From: Lutjanus erythropterus
Lineage: Eukaryota > Chordata > Actinopteri > Lutjaniformes > Lutjanidae
Direction of reading: 5' to 3'
NCBI GenBank assembly: GCA_020091685.1
Contig: CM034603.1
Location: forward strand, 31,419,696 to 31,483,695
DNA: 64,000 bases
This document shows positions 40,156-53,275 of the stretch, one piece after another. The notes under the pieces are model-generated. The model was not told the DNA's origin. It saw only the letters and a list, made by a program, of their open reading frames with translations, and made no database searches. The first letter of the stretch is position 1. Each line of letters begins with the position of its first letter. Both the position numbers and the translations under genes were made by a program.

Positions 40156-40915
40156 AGGTGAAGCAGGACATGCCTCCTCCGGGAGGCTATGCTGCCTTTG
40201 ACTATAAGAGAAATCTACCGAAAAGAGGGCTCTCAGGTACTTTACATTACACACTCTGTTACTGAAACATTTAATAACACGAGTTATCACGCATGCGGAG
40301 GTTATAATGACATTTGTTACCCAGTTAACTGCGGCTAATGCTAACAGGTCAGCTGCAGGATACACACACAGTGACTCGTCTCCAAAAGTAAAAACGTTCA
40401 CGGTTTTGGAGACTCATAAACTCAAATAAAACAGATATTCGTAATTGTGACAGTACAATATAAAAAACGTTGAATGACCAAACAACACTTTTTGTGCGAA
40501 TTATCATTGCCACTGATGATAGCTACCTGCTAACTAGCTAAACACTGGCACTTTGTTCATTGTAAGTTCAGTCAAATATTCACTCAAGGAAATAAGTTTG
40601 GTCCAGTGCTGCAGACATAAAGACACCATTAAGTCCACAATAATAACAATGACATACACAATGAGACCACAGTATAATCATATTAAAGCATATTTGATCA
40701 CACTCAGTCAGAACAGAGCAAAGTCAAAAACAGTCAATCCAAAATAGTAAAAGCAAATGTGATATATATCTAAAAGTGCAAGTGACCAGCTAAGAGCATA
40801 TTATTCAGGAATAAAATAGTTCTTAAATCCATTGTGCTGAGTTTTTTGTAGAAGTCCCCGGGTCAGCTGGTGCAGTGACCTGGTTTGGAGTGAAGGGGAT
40901 GACAGCTACTATGAA

Positions 40916-40956
<41 letters not shown>

Positions 40957-43900
40957 GTTTTTTGGGAGATGGTCAACACCTATAAATTTTGTCATTTACC
41001 TGATTTGTCATTGAAGCCTGGTTTAGTCTTTTTTTGAAAAGCATTTGTAAAGTTTTGACAGTTTACATTAAAACAGTTAAGTTTTAGGCTGCACAAAATG
41101 GTAATAAAAATCATATTCTGATTATTTTGACAGATATTTTGATTGCAATATGATTCACGATTTATGGGAATGATCATGATCAGTTTTCACTTCCACAGGG
41201 GGGAAAAAAATTAAAATCATGATGATGTGATACTTGTCGGAGTCTGTACAAACTTCTCTTACAACTGGAGAAGAAGATTTGTAGGCTGAGGCATCTCTGC
41301 AGCACTACTGTACTTCATTACAATGCTGTTTTGTCACACAATTTTCCTTTATCAAAAAATTGCAGTTTCTGTGATATATTGCATATTGCACTTGACCATA
41401 CTGCGATATCGATAATATTTCAAATAATTGTGCAGCCCTAGTTTAGTTAGTTCTTTGCTGCAGTTTCCTGATTTTTAAAGTGGCACAGTCCTTGAAGATT
41501 ATTGTCTATTTCAATTTTGAGGTATATGAATGTTGTGGCCAGTCCTGACTGTTTCACTGCTGATTTTTGTCGCAGGCGGTGTTTTGTTACATTGCCTTTA
41601 ATGGGAAATAAGCTATAAGAAATAAACATCTTTAGTTTGGTATTGATAGTTCAGATGCTGTGTGAGAATTATAACACCAATGTTTTAACTTGAACTCTTT
41701 GATTTCCCTGAAACTGGTGTTAAATCTAACAGTTTATGTGCTAGTGCCGGATATAAAATGACCAAACAAATCTTTTCTACGTATATTTTGCGAGTTAGAG
41801 ACATAACAAACCTTCATTGGTATGCACTGCCTCAGGTATGGAAGTATATTGACGACAACAGGTTTGAGAGAACACAAGACAAATTTTAGTGCTACTGTCT
41901 GCAAGTCAACATCTGAGAGTGCACTGGGCACGGCTTCGTGAGAGCAGAATTAGATTTGTGCACGAGGGAGGGCCGAATCGTGACGGTTCGAGCATACAAG
42001 AGAAATTGTGTAACTACATCTGAGCCAGCAGGAGGGATTCTCAACACTCACTTTTAGCTGTCTACATCCCGTGTGGAAATATGTTGCTGACAAAAGATTT
42101 GAGAGAGCTCAAAACATTCTGAGTGCTGCTCAGTCTGCATGTTGATATTTCATGGCTTCATAAGAGCAGACTCAGATGTGAGGGTACAAGCCCTCTTTTC
42201 TGAATCTGCTTTCCAAGTTTCTCAAGCTGTTTCGAGTTTGCAAGAGGCCACTTGCTCACCAATTTTGACTCGCCAGCTGCAAGAGGACACGTCCACGTCC
42301 AGACATCAGGGTCATGCCTTTTTCAAAGTATATATGAATATATTGCTTGTTTGTGTTGCATTTAACACGTGATTGTCTCAGTTTGAGTTTGCAGGCAGAA
42401 GATTCAGACAAAAGACTGAAGTGAGCCTTGATCATTATGAGTGAGAGAGACCCTGCTGCTGACTCATACATCCGTTACGCTCAAGATTCTGTATTGCGTA
42501 GCACACAAATCTAATTCTGCTCTTACAAACCTGTGCCTGTACACTCTCAACGGTTGAAGACAGAGTAGCACTCAAATTTTGTTTGTTTTGTTGTCAATAT
42601 ACTTTCATACTCGTGCTGCAACTAACTATTATTTTCATAGTTGGTTATTTGCTCAATTAATTGATTAATAGTTGATTGGTCTAAAAATGTTGATCAGTGT
42701 TTCCCAAAGCCAAGGATGATGTTCCATAATGTCTTGTTTTACCCACAACCCAAAGATATTCAGTTTACTGACCTGGAGGAGTAAAGAAATCAAAAAATAT
42801 TCACATCTAAGAAGCTGGAATCAGAGGATTTTGACTTTTTTCTTAAAAATATTACTCAGATTAATTTAATGATTATCAAAGTAGTTGGCAGTTAATATAA
42901 TAATCAATTAATCATTGTAGCTCTATTCCATACCTCTGAGAGCAAAAATAAACAGAGGTGTTGGTTGTGTTTTTTAACCACCAGATGGAGACAAAAATCA
43001 GTATTGGTGTCTGTATTATCTTAAAAATCAAAGTATGTTGACATTAAATGACTAAAAATCACATTCAGTTTGTTGGAACATTATGGCAAACTGACTCTGA
43101 GAGTCAAATTAAGTAGTTAGTAGTAGGTCTGCAGTAAATACTGGCTGTATATGTCATAGTGGCCGACGTGTTCGCTTCTAGTGTGATTTTTCTGAACCAG
43201 ATGTACAGTATTCTTATTTTCTGTTTTATCCCTTTGTATTAAACATTTAAATAAAGGAAATAATTATAATCCTCATAAGATTATTGATAGTTCTGAGCTT
43301 GTGTCCTCGGAAACCTAATGAACCTGATGTGGTTGGGATTACTGTGATCTGATTCCATGTGGGAAAACTAAATATACAGACGCAACATAATGCTCAAACC
43401 TTCTGGCACTTTTTTGTACCAGTAGAAATTATATGGATGGATAAAATACTAGTTTATTGACCGGATATTGACTTGTGGATGTTAGTGTTGTACAGACAGA
43501 TCTAAACACTGCTGGACACTCAGCTTCTGTTGTCGCTGTTATCACATTTGTGACCCTGGTTTACGAGGACACATATTTAGCTGGCTATTAACATCAGTGC
43601 TTTTAATAAGCTGTCAAAATTCAGTTCGTGAGCATGGTAGAAAGTTTTGTAATTGCACTGTAGCTGAAATTCCTGAGAACAGGAATCAAACACAGATTTA
43701 ATGATAGCCTACATTAAATTTGAAAAAGTAATATTAACTGAAACAGTTCATCTTTTCATCCCTACTGTGATTATAGCTGCAGCTGACATTGTCTAATTAG
43801 GGGCAGGAAATAAATGCTTCTGTGTTGACACTTCTTTTGTGAACCTGAAAAATCTAAACGTTGTGTTAACAGGAGCGAATTTCTGCTGAATACTGTTGAG

Positions 43901-46399
43901 ACTGCAGAGTTCATGCCGCTCTGAATATCCTCATTTCATCTCTGCAGGTGTTCAAGCTGTTGCTTTCTTTGACTGTTTCTCGACCTTGATATGTAGTTTA
44001 TCTGTAGATCTAAACTGTTGCAGGTCCTGTCTGTTCGACGTGCAGAACAGACGATGAACAAACAGCGTTCCTATATGGAGAATCTGCAGTTGGCAGAAGG
44101 GGAATGAGTCTGTTGCATTTTGGGCTACAAATCTGTAGACTAATGACATGAAACAAAAAAAAAAACCAGCAAATCCTCACACATGAGTGACCAGAATGTT
44201 TTTGTTTCTTTGTTTGGTTTTTGATGCATTACTTAAACATACCATTTATTGACAAAGCTGTTACTGGTTGAATGTCATTAAACTTCATCAAATGGAGAAA
44301 AATGTAATTTTTTCAGCACTTCGTACGCTTCACCTGGTCCTGCAAGTTCTTTCAGTATAAGTGAAGTCACTCTCAGACAGGTGTGGTGTAGCTGAGCTGT
44401 ACTGCCAAGCAAATATTTCTACTTTTGATGTCAACATGATAACATACAGCACATTTTTATGTCAAACCAGTTTGAACCTGCCGGTATGACGATGTCATAT
44501 AATGTAAGCCACAGCTCTTACAGGCAGAGCTGTGCAGCCGTGAGTTATCTTACAGACGCGCCACTAGAGATTTATAGCAACCTTGTAACGTCAAAAACAA
44601 GTCTGATAACTTATCTTGTCTCTTTAATTATAGGGTTTATTTTAAGAAATGCACAAATGTTTATAGAAATAATGATGTCTAAATAGGTTTACTTTGAAAC
44701 TGAGCTGATAATGAAGGGTTGGTATGCAACTCATTAGATCATTTGTGCTAAGAATTGTGCACCAAACCATCACTAATTACTTCTTTGATCTACAGGTTAT
44801 AGCATGTTTGGCATTGGCATCGGCCTCATGGTGTTTGGATACTGGAGGCTCTTCAGGTGGAACAGAGAGAGGAGGTGAGATCACGCTTGTTATTGTGGTT
44901 TGGGTTTTTAAATGCTGGTGAAAGTCTGTGCGATGTTTTCACTATCAGGCTGGAGCTTCTCGTGATGTGTGTTTGCGCTTTGCAGGCGCCTGCAGATTGA
45001 GGAGATGGAGGCCAGGATAGCTCTGATGCCCCTGCTGCAGGCAGAGCAGGACCGAAGGTGACAAAACAAGACTCACAACTTAATTTAGTTTAGGTTTTTT
45101 GTTAAATCCAACAGTTTCTTTGTTAGGCCCTTCGTGTAACAGATGAATTTCTCCTCAGGTCCTTACGAATGCTGAGGGAAAATCTAGAGGAGGAGGCGAT
45201 TCTCATGAAGGACGTTCCAGGTTGGAAGGTAAAGATAAGACAAAACTGTAACATTTTAGAGATTAAAGCCATTAGAGGAGTTTTAAACTGGTTATGAAAC
45301 AGTCTCAATTTAATACTGATGCCTCTGTATGACCTATATAAGTTAAGCAGACCATCCACAGAAGATTGGCTGTTTCTGTGGTTTTATTTTTAATGGCTGC
45401 CATCAGGTCAGATTCTCCTTGAAATCAGATGAAACGAGCCTGAGTCTAGATGAAGTTGCAGTTGAGTATTACGTTAACCCGTTGAAAAGAAGCAAGAGGA
45501 GATTTTTCTTTAGATAATTTAACTTTTGGTGCTGTATTTTGTGCTTAAGACAGTGGAAACACTAGTGTCGTTGTACACAAGGGCATCAATAAAATATTGA
45601 AGCTCCTTGAAGTAGCTTTACTGTCTTATTCATTGCGGATTTAAAGGAAGTGTTTATCCTTTTGAGTTGGTTTAATCAGCTATAATGTGCATACTGTGGA
45701 CCACATCCTAACTGTCTGCATCAACATGCATCACGCATTACTGTAATTCCACTAATTTTGGTGGTAACTAGATATGTAACTAATTACTTTTTAAAATTAA
45801 TAATGCAGGAAATATTAGTGAAATGTAAATAGATTCATTACTTGTTACTTTTACTTTTGAAAATGGTGGATAACTGCAGAGGAGAGCAGATGTAGCAGAC
45901 AAATGCAGCCTGATCTACGATCAAATGTCACTCATTAGATTAAAAAAACTAACAGTTGCCACTGAAACAGTAAAGTTAATAGTTAAATAGTTCACGGTAA
46001 ATATTGACAACAGATATTGAAAATCTGGTCTCCAGCACCATGTCAACAACTGTTGTCAATGTACATGTAGAGTGAGATTTAATGTGTTGTACCAAAGCAC
46101 ACAGGAGGAAGTAAACGTTTAATATAAAAAATATTAAGAGTGCCATCTAGACCTGCTCTATTTAAAAAGTGACCTGTGATAACTTTGATTTGGCTCTGTA
46201 GCAACAAAATGAATTTAAGAGGCTTAAAAAACAGTAATCTTTATGCTCATTCAAACTGCGTCTTTTCCCCTTCGTGCAGGTCGGTGAGAGCGTCTTCCAC
46301 ACAGACCGCTGGGTGGCCCCTCTGTCAGAGGAGCTGTTCAACCTCCGGCCCCGTGAAGAGCTTTTGCACAAGCGTTTCGGCTTCCTGTGGTACGTGTAA
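40143..46399 (+). CDS. ndufa13: NDUFA13 / GRIM-19, complex I subunit
   Basis: Supernumerary subunit of NADH:ubiquinone oxidoreductase in the inner mitochondrial membrane, needed for complex I assembly; in mammals it also binds STAT3 and takes part in cell-death signalling. Five exons: 40143-40236, 44796-44874, 44986-45057, 45159-45228, 46280-46399. The join is 435 nt, 144 aa, the same length as human NDUFA13. The protein starts [20 protein letters not shown], has one transmembrane helix from exon 2 (residues about 32-50, [17 protein letters not shown]) followed by basic [10 protein letters not shown], then a charged helical tail ending in FGFLWYV. Every intron is GT-AG and all phases agree. 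Neighbour gatad2a on the same strand matches the human order. Confidence 0.97.
40916..40953. repeat. (AAT)n microsatellite
   Basis: About 12.7 uninterrupted AAT units in ndufa13 intron 1. Confidence 0.95.
41085..41440. mobile_element. GGGCTGCAC-type MITE
   Basis: The left end TAGGCTGCACAAAATGGTAA is mirrored by the right end, whose reverse complement is CTAGGGCTGCACAATTATTT. The interior is rich in ATATTGCAATAT-like sequence typical of this fish element. Confidence 0.65.
41832..42612. repeat. Three-armed inverted/direct repeat
   Basis: The arm at 41,836-41,965 (GTATGGAAGTATATTGACGA to GAGCAGAATTAGATTTGTGC) is repeated in direct orientation, more diverged, at 42,070-42,195 and in inverted orientation at 42,503-42,612. 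The two outer arms could form a hairpin of over 100 bp. Confidence 0.75.
42612..42930. mobile_element. GGGCTGCAAC-family MITE copy
   Basis: It has GTGCTGCAACTAACTATTAT at the left, CAGTGTTTCCCAAAGCCAAG, ACCCAAAGATATTCAGTTTA and GAAGCTGGAATCAGAGGATT inside, and ends near AATCATTGTAGCTCTA, an inverse of the left end. It abuts the three-armed repeat. Confidence 0.75.
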
Positions 46400-46501
46400 A
46401 CGCCGCCAAGACGAACGGTGTCCAGAGCTTCATCACCCTCCACAGCCAGCAACATGTGGACCTGAGCCAACGCTCAATTCAGCTTGTAAATGTTCAATAT
46501 T

Positions 46502-46507
46502 AATAAA
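46502..46507 (+). terminator. ndufa13: Poly(A) signal AATAAA of ndufa13
   Basis: Canonical hexamer about 100 bases after the TAA stop, followed by a T-rich stretch. This gives a short 3' UTR of roughly 125 nt. Confidence 0.8.
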
Positions 46508-46529
46508 GTATCTTTTTTTCTGTACCATA

Positions 46530-47770
46530 TCCTGGTTTACCTGTTGTCATTTTTTTTCAATTTGGATTGAGCCACATTTCACAACTGCTACTGAGTTTTA
46601 TACCATGTTATACTCATATCCTACTTTAGTCTAAGGTTTGCCTATTACAGCTACCCCTTGGTGACTCAAGAGCACAGACTCAGTGCAATGAAAAGCTGCA
46701 TATTCAAGCACTTTTCAAACCTTCAAAACATTCAAGTTAAAGCATGTAAGGATGTCCAGCACCTGAATGAACCCTGGTCGACCAAGGAACACTTTGTTGC
46801 AGATGAGATACCACAGACAATTTTCCATTTTTGTGATTTTGACCAGTATTTCAGGCAACAACCATTTTGATTTCAGGTGATCAGAGTGCACATTACCCAT
46901 GTTGGGAGCTGTAAACCAGCTCTGCCTTAGTAAAAGTCTCTGCACACAATTGAACCCTGCTAATAAATGAAAAGAAAAAAAAAATCAAAAGACTTGGTGC
47001 CGATGATGAAGATTGCATCAAGAAGTGAAGAGAGGGGAAGTGAAAATCCACTGATTTTCACTTCCCCAGACAAATCTGATTAAAATTCTCTGAAGAGCAC
47101 CCGTGTTGTCAGAGCTACAGGAAGTGACAATGCTAAACGTGCTAAAACAAACTGATGTTAACCAGAGTGAACTGGAACTTGCAGGGTGCTGAAAACTGAC
47201 TCCTTCACATTCTGTATCTGACATGGAGCCTCTTGACCTCCATTACCTTTTGTTGTGACGGACGCTCATGTTTCAAGTCTAACCTGATTACATATGCCCT
47301 AAATAGTTCCTCCTATGGGTTGCAGTGGTATATACAGGTTTGTAAACTACATTTTACCCACCACGTTGTCCCATCACAGACCAGTAGAAGCTCCACCTCC
47401 AAATTTTCCCTTTGCTAGTGCCAATTTCAAAGTTTATTCTGTAAACATTCACAACTTATCGATCAATGTGTGCAGAACAGATGAGCCACCTGCAATGTCT
47501 TTGTATTTTTTTTTAAATGCATAATATTTTTGAATCTTCTTACACTTTGCAAAGTCATCTAGACGGCCACATTGGCAGGCTGGTTCTGGCCAGCAGGCTG
47601 TATGTTTGACACCCCTGATCTAACACCTTGTGTCATCTATAAGTCCATTAATAAGGCTAAAAACAACAAAAAAAAGTGCATCAACTCAATGACTGAATAT
47701 GGTAAAAATATATGAGCAAATGTAAAAGGTACTGTGTAATAGAAAACAAAACAGTTTGTGGTTTACTCCC
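46530..47770. other. Convergent spacer after ndufa13; hAT-like right end near 47,620
   Basis: No coding exon is supported. At 47,570-47,625 the sequence GGCCACATTGGCAGGCTGG then GTATGTTTGACACCCCTG resembles the right end of a hAT element (inverse CAGGGGTGTCAAA); no matching left end was found. Confidence 0.45.
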
Positions 47771-47774
47771 CAAT

Positions 47775-50700
47775 TTTATTTTTGAAATTGCAGTACAAAA
47801 AGGTCAAACATTAATTCTTTAGTGTTTTGTTAATTAAATTCATTTGTCTTAAAACAGTCTTCAAGTACATCTTATGATATGTAGGCCCATTTTTTAAAGG
47901 GACTAATGGTAACATTCAGGTGAGATAGTGTAGTCAAAATAAACTGCAAAGTCACCGTAGTGTACAGGTCTCATCCTGCCTCCAATCCCCTAAGGATTTT
48001 GAGTAGCAGCAGTTCAATTTGAAAAATGTCTCTCAGGCGAGTCAACATTTGACATAAAGGCCTCGAACCTTGAGTTAGCAGGATTCCTGGCAGGTTCCTC
48101 CCATGCAGCCACTGCTTACAGCTGCAGCACATTGGACCTGAAACAGGGTGGTAGAAGATGGTGATCAGAGAGCTAAATTTTGACTTCAGGAGTAACAAAA
48201 CACAGGGGCTCAATCATTTTACAGTATGACTATATTTTACCTGATAACTGCATCTGCTTCGATCACTGCCTTTTAAAGCTGCACACTTCAGCTGTGAGGA
48301 GATTCAGTGAAGCCTCCGACTGTCACGTTTAACCTAAAGAGAAGGATTAAGAGGTGGATTAAGCCTGGCAACTACCGTTTGACACAAGACAAATCACAAT
48401 GCATGCAAGCCTAGTCATGAGTCCGAAACTCACCACTGATTCATATATAAGGGTACAAAGAAACTGAATACAGTCTATAGACACCTTGCACATCAATTAG
48501 GACTGCTGTGGGACATTATTACTGGAGCAAAATTTGAGGACTAGTGCAGTGAACAGAAGTGGACTGAGCACAAAACTACCCACGACTTAGAGGCCAACGC
48601 TTTTATTTTGGTGGACTCAGGAGAGGTGGAACACTACAATCCAGAGGAGCTTCATAGAAACATTTTTTCTTTATGAATCAGAATCGGGGGGGAAAAGGGG
48701 CCATGGCATATTTGTAGGCGACATCTGAAGCAGAGGACTAAAAAAAAAAAAAAAAAAAAAAAAAAGTCTAACTTGAGAAGGTATTCATGGAAACAATGAG
48801 AACTGAGTTTGAAGGATGTGAGCAAAGCAAAAGGAGATTTTTACCTCACGTGCATTGGCCTACTTTCTCCACATATGACCTAGGCAAGAGAGCAGCTTTC
48901 ATCTCTGATGAGCACTTGTTGGTAGGCGCAACACTTCACTCTCCAAGGACTTGTAGGTTTTTGAAGTAGCTGACCTCTTGAACGTAATGAAGCATTAACA
49001 TGACCAGACACCAGCTGATGTTTTCCCAGAATTTCCACAGGCCACTTTCTTTCAGGGGCTTATTATTCAAACCCCACTAGAGGTTTGATATCAATACACT
49101 ACAAGGAGTTGCCTGTCAAAACAGTCGGACAGTGTACAGGATTCACTGGGCCAGAAACCATCTTTAGCTGAGACATCTTTAGAAATGTTAGGAAACTGGA
49201 CAGGCAGATGTCAAATGAACTTTAAAAAACCCAATTACAGCTTATCCCTCTATCAACTTAACCATGTGAACCAACAAAAACTGCCAATTTCTAATTGCAA
49301 TCCAAAGAAATACATGTGTAATTTTACTGCATCGAGCCGGTGACTTGGTTCTCACGCAGCATTAAACTCCCCCATGCGATAATATAGTTTTGAAAGGCAA
49401 AGGAATCGAGATTATTTTCCACAGTCTGTTTAATAGGCTCCATGAAGCCAAACTGACAAAGAAAAAAAACTGTTGATCATACAAAGAACATAAAGTACAA
49501 AACTGTTCCCGGTTGAGATTTTACTTTGGGGAAACGAAGTTACATTTTTCGATCACTTTAAACAAGATTAGTCCATTTTACAGCACATTTAGAAATGCAG
49601 ATGTTGAGCAGAGCACAGAAGATACCTTGGACAGACTTCATGAACAGCCGGCCACTTCGGAAGGTGTAGTTCACCAGTCTGAAAGGAATTCACTCTTTTG
49701 GGAAATTGAACACACAGGAGCCTCAGCTAAACTAAGTTTTTTAATAGTAAAAAGGAATTTAGCATAAATCCCCCAAAAAGCCTGTTTCTTTAAGAGTAAA
49801 TAGATCTCTTTCCTCACTCAGTTTAAAACCTGGCAGAGAGGTAGGTCAGTCAGAGACCGACAGGGGAAATAGGTACAAAAAAAAGGAGAAAAAAAAAAAG
49901 CCCCATCGGATATTTCAATATAAAAATAACAAACAACTAAATAAGGAACCAAAAAATCAGGAAACACTTTAACGTGCTGGACAAAAAGTCTACAGCGATG
50001 GTAGTGGCCGTTCAACGAAAAGCCATGTGGAGAGCCGTTGTTCGATCCCCATGTTGGGACTTTAAAAATTACACAGATGCCTTTTAGTTTAACGACCTTT
50101 TGAGGAATAAAGATGCCCAATCAAGCAAGGTGAGAGTCTTGAACTGTAGAATTTGTAACATGGTTTGTTAAGGAATGACCAAAACTCATGGCTACATTTT
50201 TTTTTAAAGATGCTTGAGCTACTACAACAGAACTACAAAACTAAGGTCAGCAATATAACACGTGGACATTTTTCTTGAGGAGCGCATCTTTGAAATACAG
50301 CCAGCCAAGTGATGATCTTGAATCAGGGAGATGTTTACTCGTGTGCAGCTGAGGATAAGAAGTGGGCACACAGGTAAAGACACTGAAAGTTCCAACACTG
50401 GAGTTTCACAACATCCCCCGCAAACCCACCAGACAAGTCCAAAAACCCTCCCTCAGATTTTTTTTTTGCATTAGGGGCTCCATCAGCTTAGACATCAGAA
50501 TCAGTAACATTCAAGTGTTTCATGGTTTGCCAGCCTCTTTATCAGAAGAGTGGGGCTTGGGGCTAGCAAAATTTGGCAACCATATACAGAGAGGGGCTCA
50601 GGTACAAAACTGAGGGGCATACATGTATGATACAAGTTCTCATATGTTGGGGCTGTGAAATGATAATTTAAATTCAGTGTGTGATGATGTCTAGTGTGAT

Positions 50701-50894
50701 TGGGTGCTTACAAATCTGAGGTCTACCACAGCCAACAAAATTAGTTTTTCAAGCACAACTTTAAGTAACGTTACAAATACTCATGTATATTTAAACTCAA
50801 TGATTAGTGTTCAAGATGTGGGTTAATTTATTTAGTGCCATTTAATTTTGAAAACAGCCCCAACATAAGTCTATATACACAGTACAAAGGCATA
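47775..50894 (-). other. cirbp: cirbp 3' UTR and downstream region, poorly resolved
   Basis: About 3.1 kb lies between the cirbp stop and the far end of possible poly(A) sites. Minus-strand AATAAA occurs at 50,833-50,828, 48,607-48,602 and 47,780-47,775, so the 3' UTR length is ambiguous. Little transposon signature is visible at 48.2-50.6 kb, which fits a long UTR or alternative 3' exons. A run of 26 A lies at 48,740-48,765. A candidate alternative 3' exon begins at 50,652 and runs leftwards. Confidence 0.4.
48740..48765. repeat. A26 homopolymer
   Basis: Uninterrupted run of A on the plus strand, which is a T run in the cirbp transcript direction. Confidence 0.9.
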
Positions 50895-53275
50895 TCATTC
50901 ATGCTTACCATAGCCGTCGTATCCATCGCGGTAGCTTCCGCGGTCACCATATCCACCCTGACCCCTGGAAAGTCGACAAAATTTTAGATTATTTTTTAAC
51001 ACAGGCAACTCGGGAAGTCTCAGTCAGACATTTATACAGACGGTACATTTTTATTTGTGCACATTGTTATGTTATTGCTATATTACCTGTTATATATTGT
51101 ACATATTTTTACATACTTAAAATTTTTCTTTGCTCATATTTCTCTTTTTTTGAATAGGAGCATCTGAATTTACACCTAGAGATGAATAGAGTACTTCTGA
51201 TTTAGATCATTTCCTTTGGTGGGCAGCCCCTTTGTTTAAATACACTGTTCACAGACCAGTCTGGACCAACATGGCACCAATGACAGATGATTAGTCATTA
51301 ATCAACATTAAGAAATTACCCAAATAAACCTATTAATCATTGTCTAAAATGGCATTAAACGCACCTCATTCGACAAAGTTTTGTCTGACTTAGCCATTTC
51401 TTGACCAAGGAAGTTTGGAGGGAAAAAAGATACAAGGTGTGCATTCTGTATCTCAACTATTACTGATTGTTGGTGCCTTCAACTATCAGTTAATTCACAA
51501 AATTTGCAACCCTTGCAGTAACGCCGATGTACTCAATGCAGTATTTACATATACGGGTTTATGGTCTCAGCTGTGGTTTCACACAGTTTCTTACCTATTT
51601 TCTCTGTAGCCACTTGAAGAGTATCCACTCCTGTATCCGCTGCCAAAGCTCCTCTCTCCACCCCCGAAGCTCCTATCACCGTAACTCCTGTCACCATAGC
51701 TCCTCTCACCGTTGTAAGCTCCACCACCTCCAAAGACAATTCGATAGTAGCAAATGAGAAAACGTGGAAGCGTTAACAGTGTAGGGAACAAATCCATATT
51801 CACAATGTTGACAGACGGTTTTCACCTCTGGAGTAACCTCGCCCACCTCTCCCCCTGGATCCGCCGAATCTGCCGCCTCGCTGTCCCGACTGGAAACCTC
51901 CTCTGGAACGTCCACCCTTTCCTGCTTCATCCACACGAATAGAGCGACCATCTAGAGACTGCAACACAAAGGCAAAAGTCGTTAAATTAAAAAAAAAAAA
52001 ATCCCAACAGTTGAACATTGTAAGAAGTAAATATTAAATGTCTCAAATTGCTTTACATTCTACTTCTTTCTATATATATATATAAAATGTGCAGAAAAAT
52101 ATAAATGAACCGATACAAGTGTTGATATCTATTACTAGGTGTCTACGTTTAATATAGAGGACAACAGGAAATCTACATTTATACTAAAAATGAAATTATA
52201 GCCGATAAAACAAATTGATCAGATTATGTCAAAGTATTTAATTTCAATTCTTATGCAATATGCTCTATAATAGACAATATATCTGTAAGAATTTGTGTCA
52301 AACTTTGCTAGTTTTGCAGACGGTGTAGCTTGTTTTTCTTTTAATCTACTGAGATGCACAATATTTTGATACCATTATTTTCAATGTTCTTAACTGAGAT
52401 TCTCATTGTCTAACAGGCATCTTTTTCTTATGTGTCATATTTCTAACTAAAAATATTTTAAGTTTTGTTTTACCACGATTTTAGGCCAGTGCTTTGGGAT
52501 ATTAAATCATCCATCTACAGTTGCAACTATGATAATCTTAACCGTTTGTTAATCTCAAACTAATTTTCTTGATTAATCGATTGATTGTTTAGTCTATAAA
52601 ATATCAAGCGTTTCCCATAGCTCAAGATGATGTCCTCAGATGCCTTATTTTGGCAATAACCCAAAGATATAGTTTACAGTCATGAAGGGGTTACGGAACC
52701 AGTTAATATTAACATTTAACAATTAAGAGAATTGAGTCTTTTATGATAAATTGTTATCAAATGATTCTGGTCATCATTGCAACTCTAATCTTATTAATAG
52801 CCCTGAGAAGCAGGTAATTGTTGGCTGACAAAAGTCCTCATTGTGCATCCCTAATAAGATTCGTCATTTTTGTATAAAAGTTAAAAAAACATAAGTGAGT
52901 ATAATCATGTCAAGAGACTGATAGTATGTCGTCAATTTACCTTGCCGTTCATTGCAGTCATTGCGTCTTTAGCGTCCTCTGCATTATCGTATTTCACAAA
53001 GCCAAAACCGCGAGATCTCCCCGTCTCTTTGTCTCTGATCACATCGACTGAAGGAGGGAAAGAAATCACGTCAGAAACATTGTATTTCCAAACACGTGGA
53101 CTAAAAAGGGGTTAATGCATCCAAATAAATTATTTTTTACTCGACAAAACAGAACACATGGAGGGATTAACTCACCTTTTTCGATGGTTCCATATTTGCC
53201 GAAGGCCGCAGCCAGACCCTCCTCGTTGGTCTCGAAGCTCAGTCCTCCGATGAATAATTTACCCTCGTCCGACAT
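50895..53275 (-). CDS. cirbp: CIRBP, cold-inducible RNA-binding protein
   Basis: Glycine-rich RRM protein that binds and stabilises stress-related mRNAs, induced by mild cold and other stress, shuttling between nucleus and cytoplasm. Minus-strand exons in order: 53275-53176, 53047-52941, 51958-51826, 51727-51595, 50964-50895. The join is 543 nt, 180 aa. One RRM occupies residues about 5-83, with RNP2 LFIGGL (7-12) and RNP1 RGFGFVKY (46-53), plus the family sequence DAMTAMNGK. An arginine/glycine-rich tail follows ([18 protein letters not shown], then [15 protein letters not shown]) and ends [10 protein letters not shown]. The RGG tail is where methylation and transportin binding occur in the family. 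The paralogue RBM3 is an alternative, but the tail and the adjacent midn favour CIRBP. The stop lies just after a GTAAGC donor-like sequence. Confidence 0.94.
52520..52800. mobile_element. GGGCTGCAAC-family MITE, decayed, in a cirbp intron
   Basis: It contains TTGCAACTATGATAATCTTA, TCGATTGATTGTTTAGTCTA, AGCGTTTCCCATAGCTCAAG and AACCCAAAGATATAGTTTAC, in the same order as the other copies. Confidence 0.65.

Larger units (their letters stand above)
40237..44795 (+). other. ndufa13: ndufa13 intron 1
   Basis: This 4.6-kb intron holds an (AAT)n microsatellite, a GGGCTGCAC-type MITE, a three-arm inverted repeat and a GGGCTGCAAC-family MITE. The stretch 42.95-44.75 kb shows no clear feature. Confidence 0.8.
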
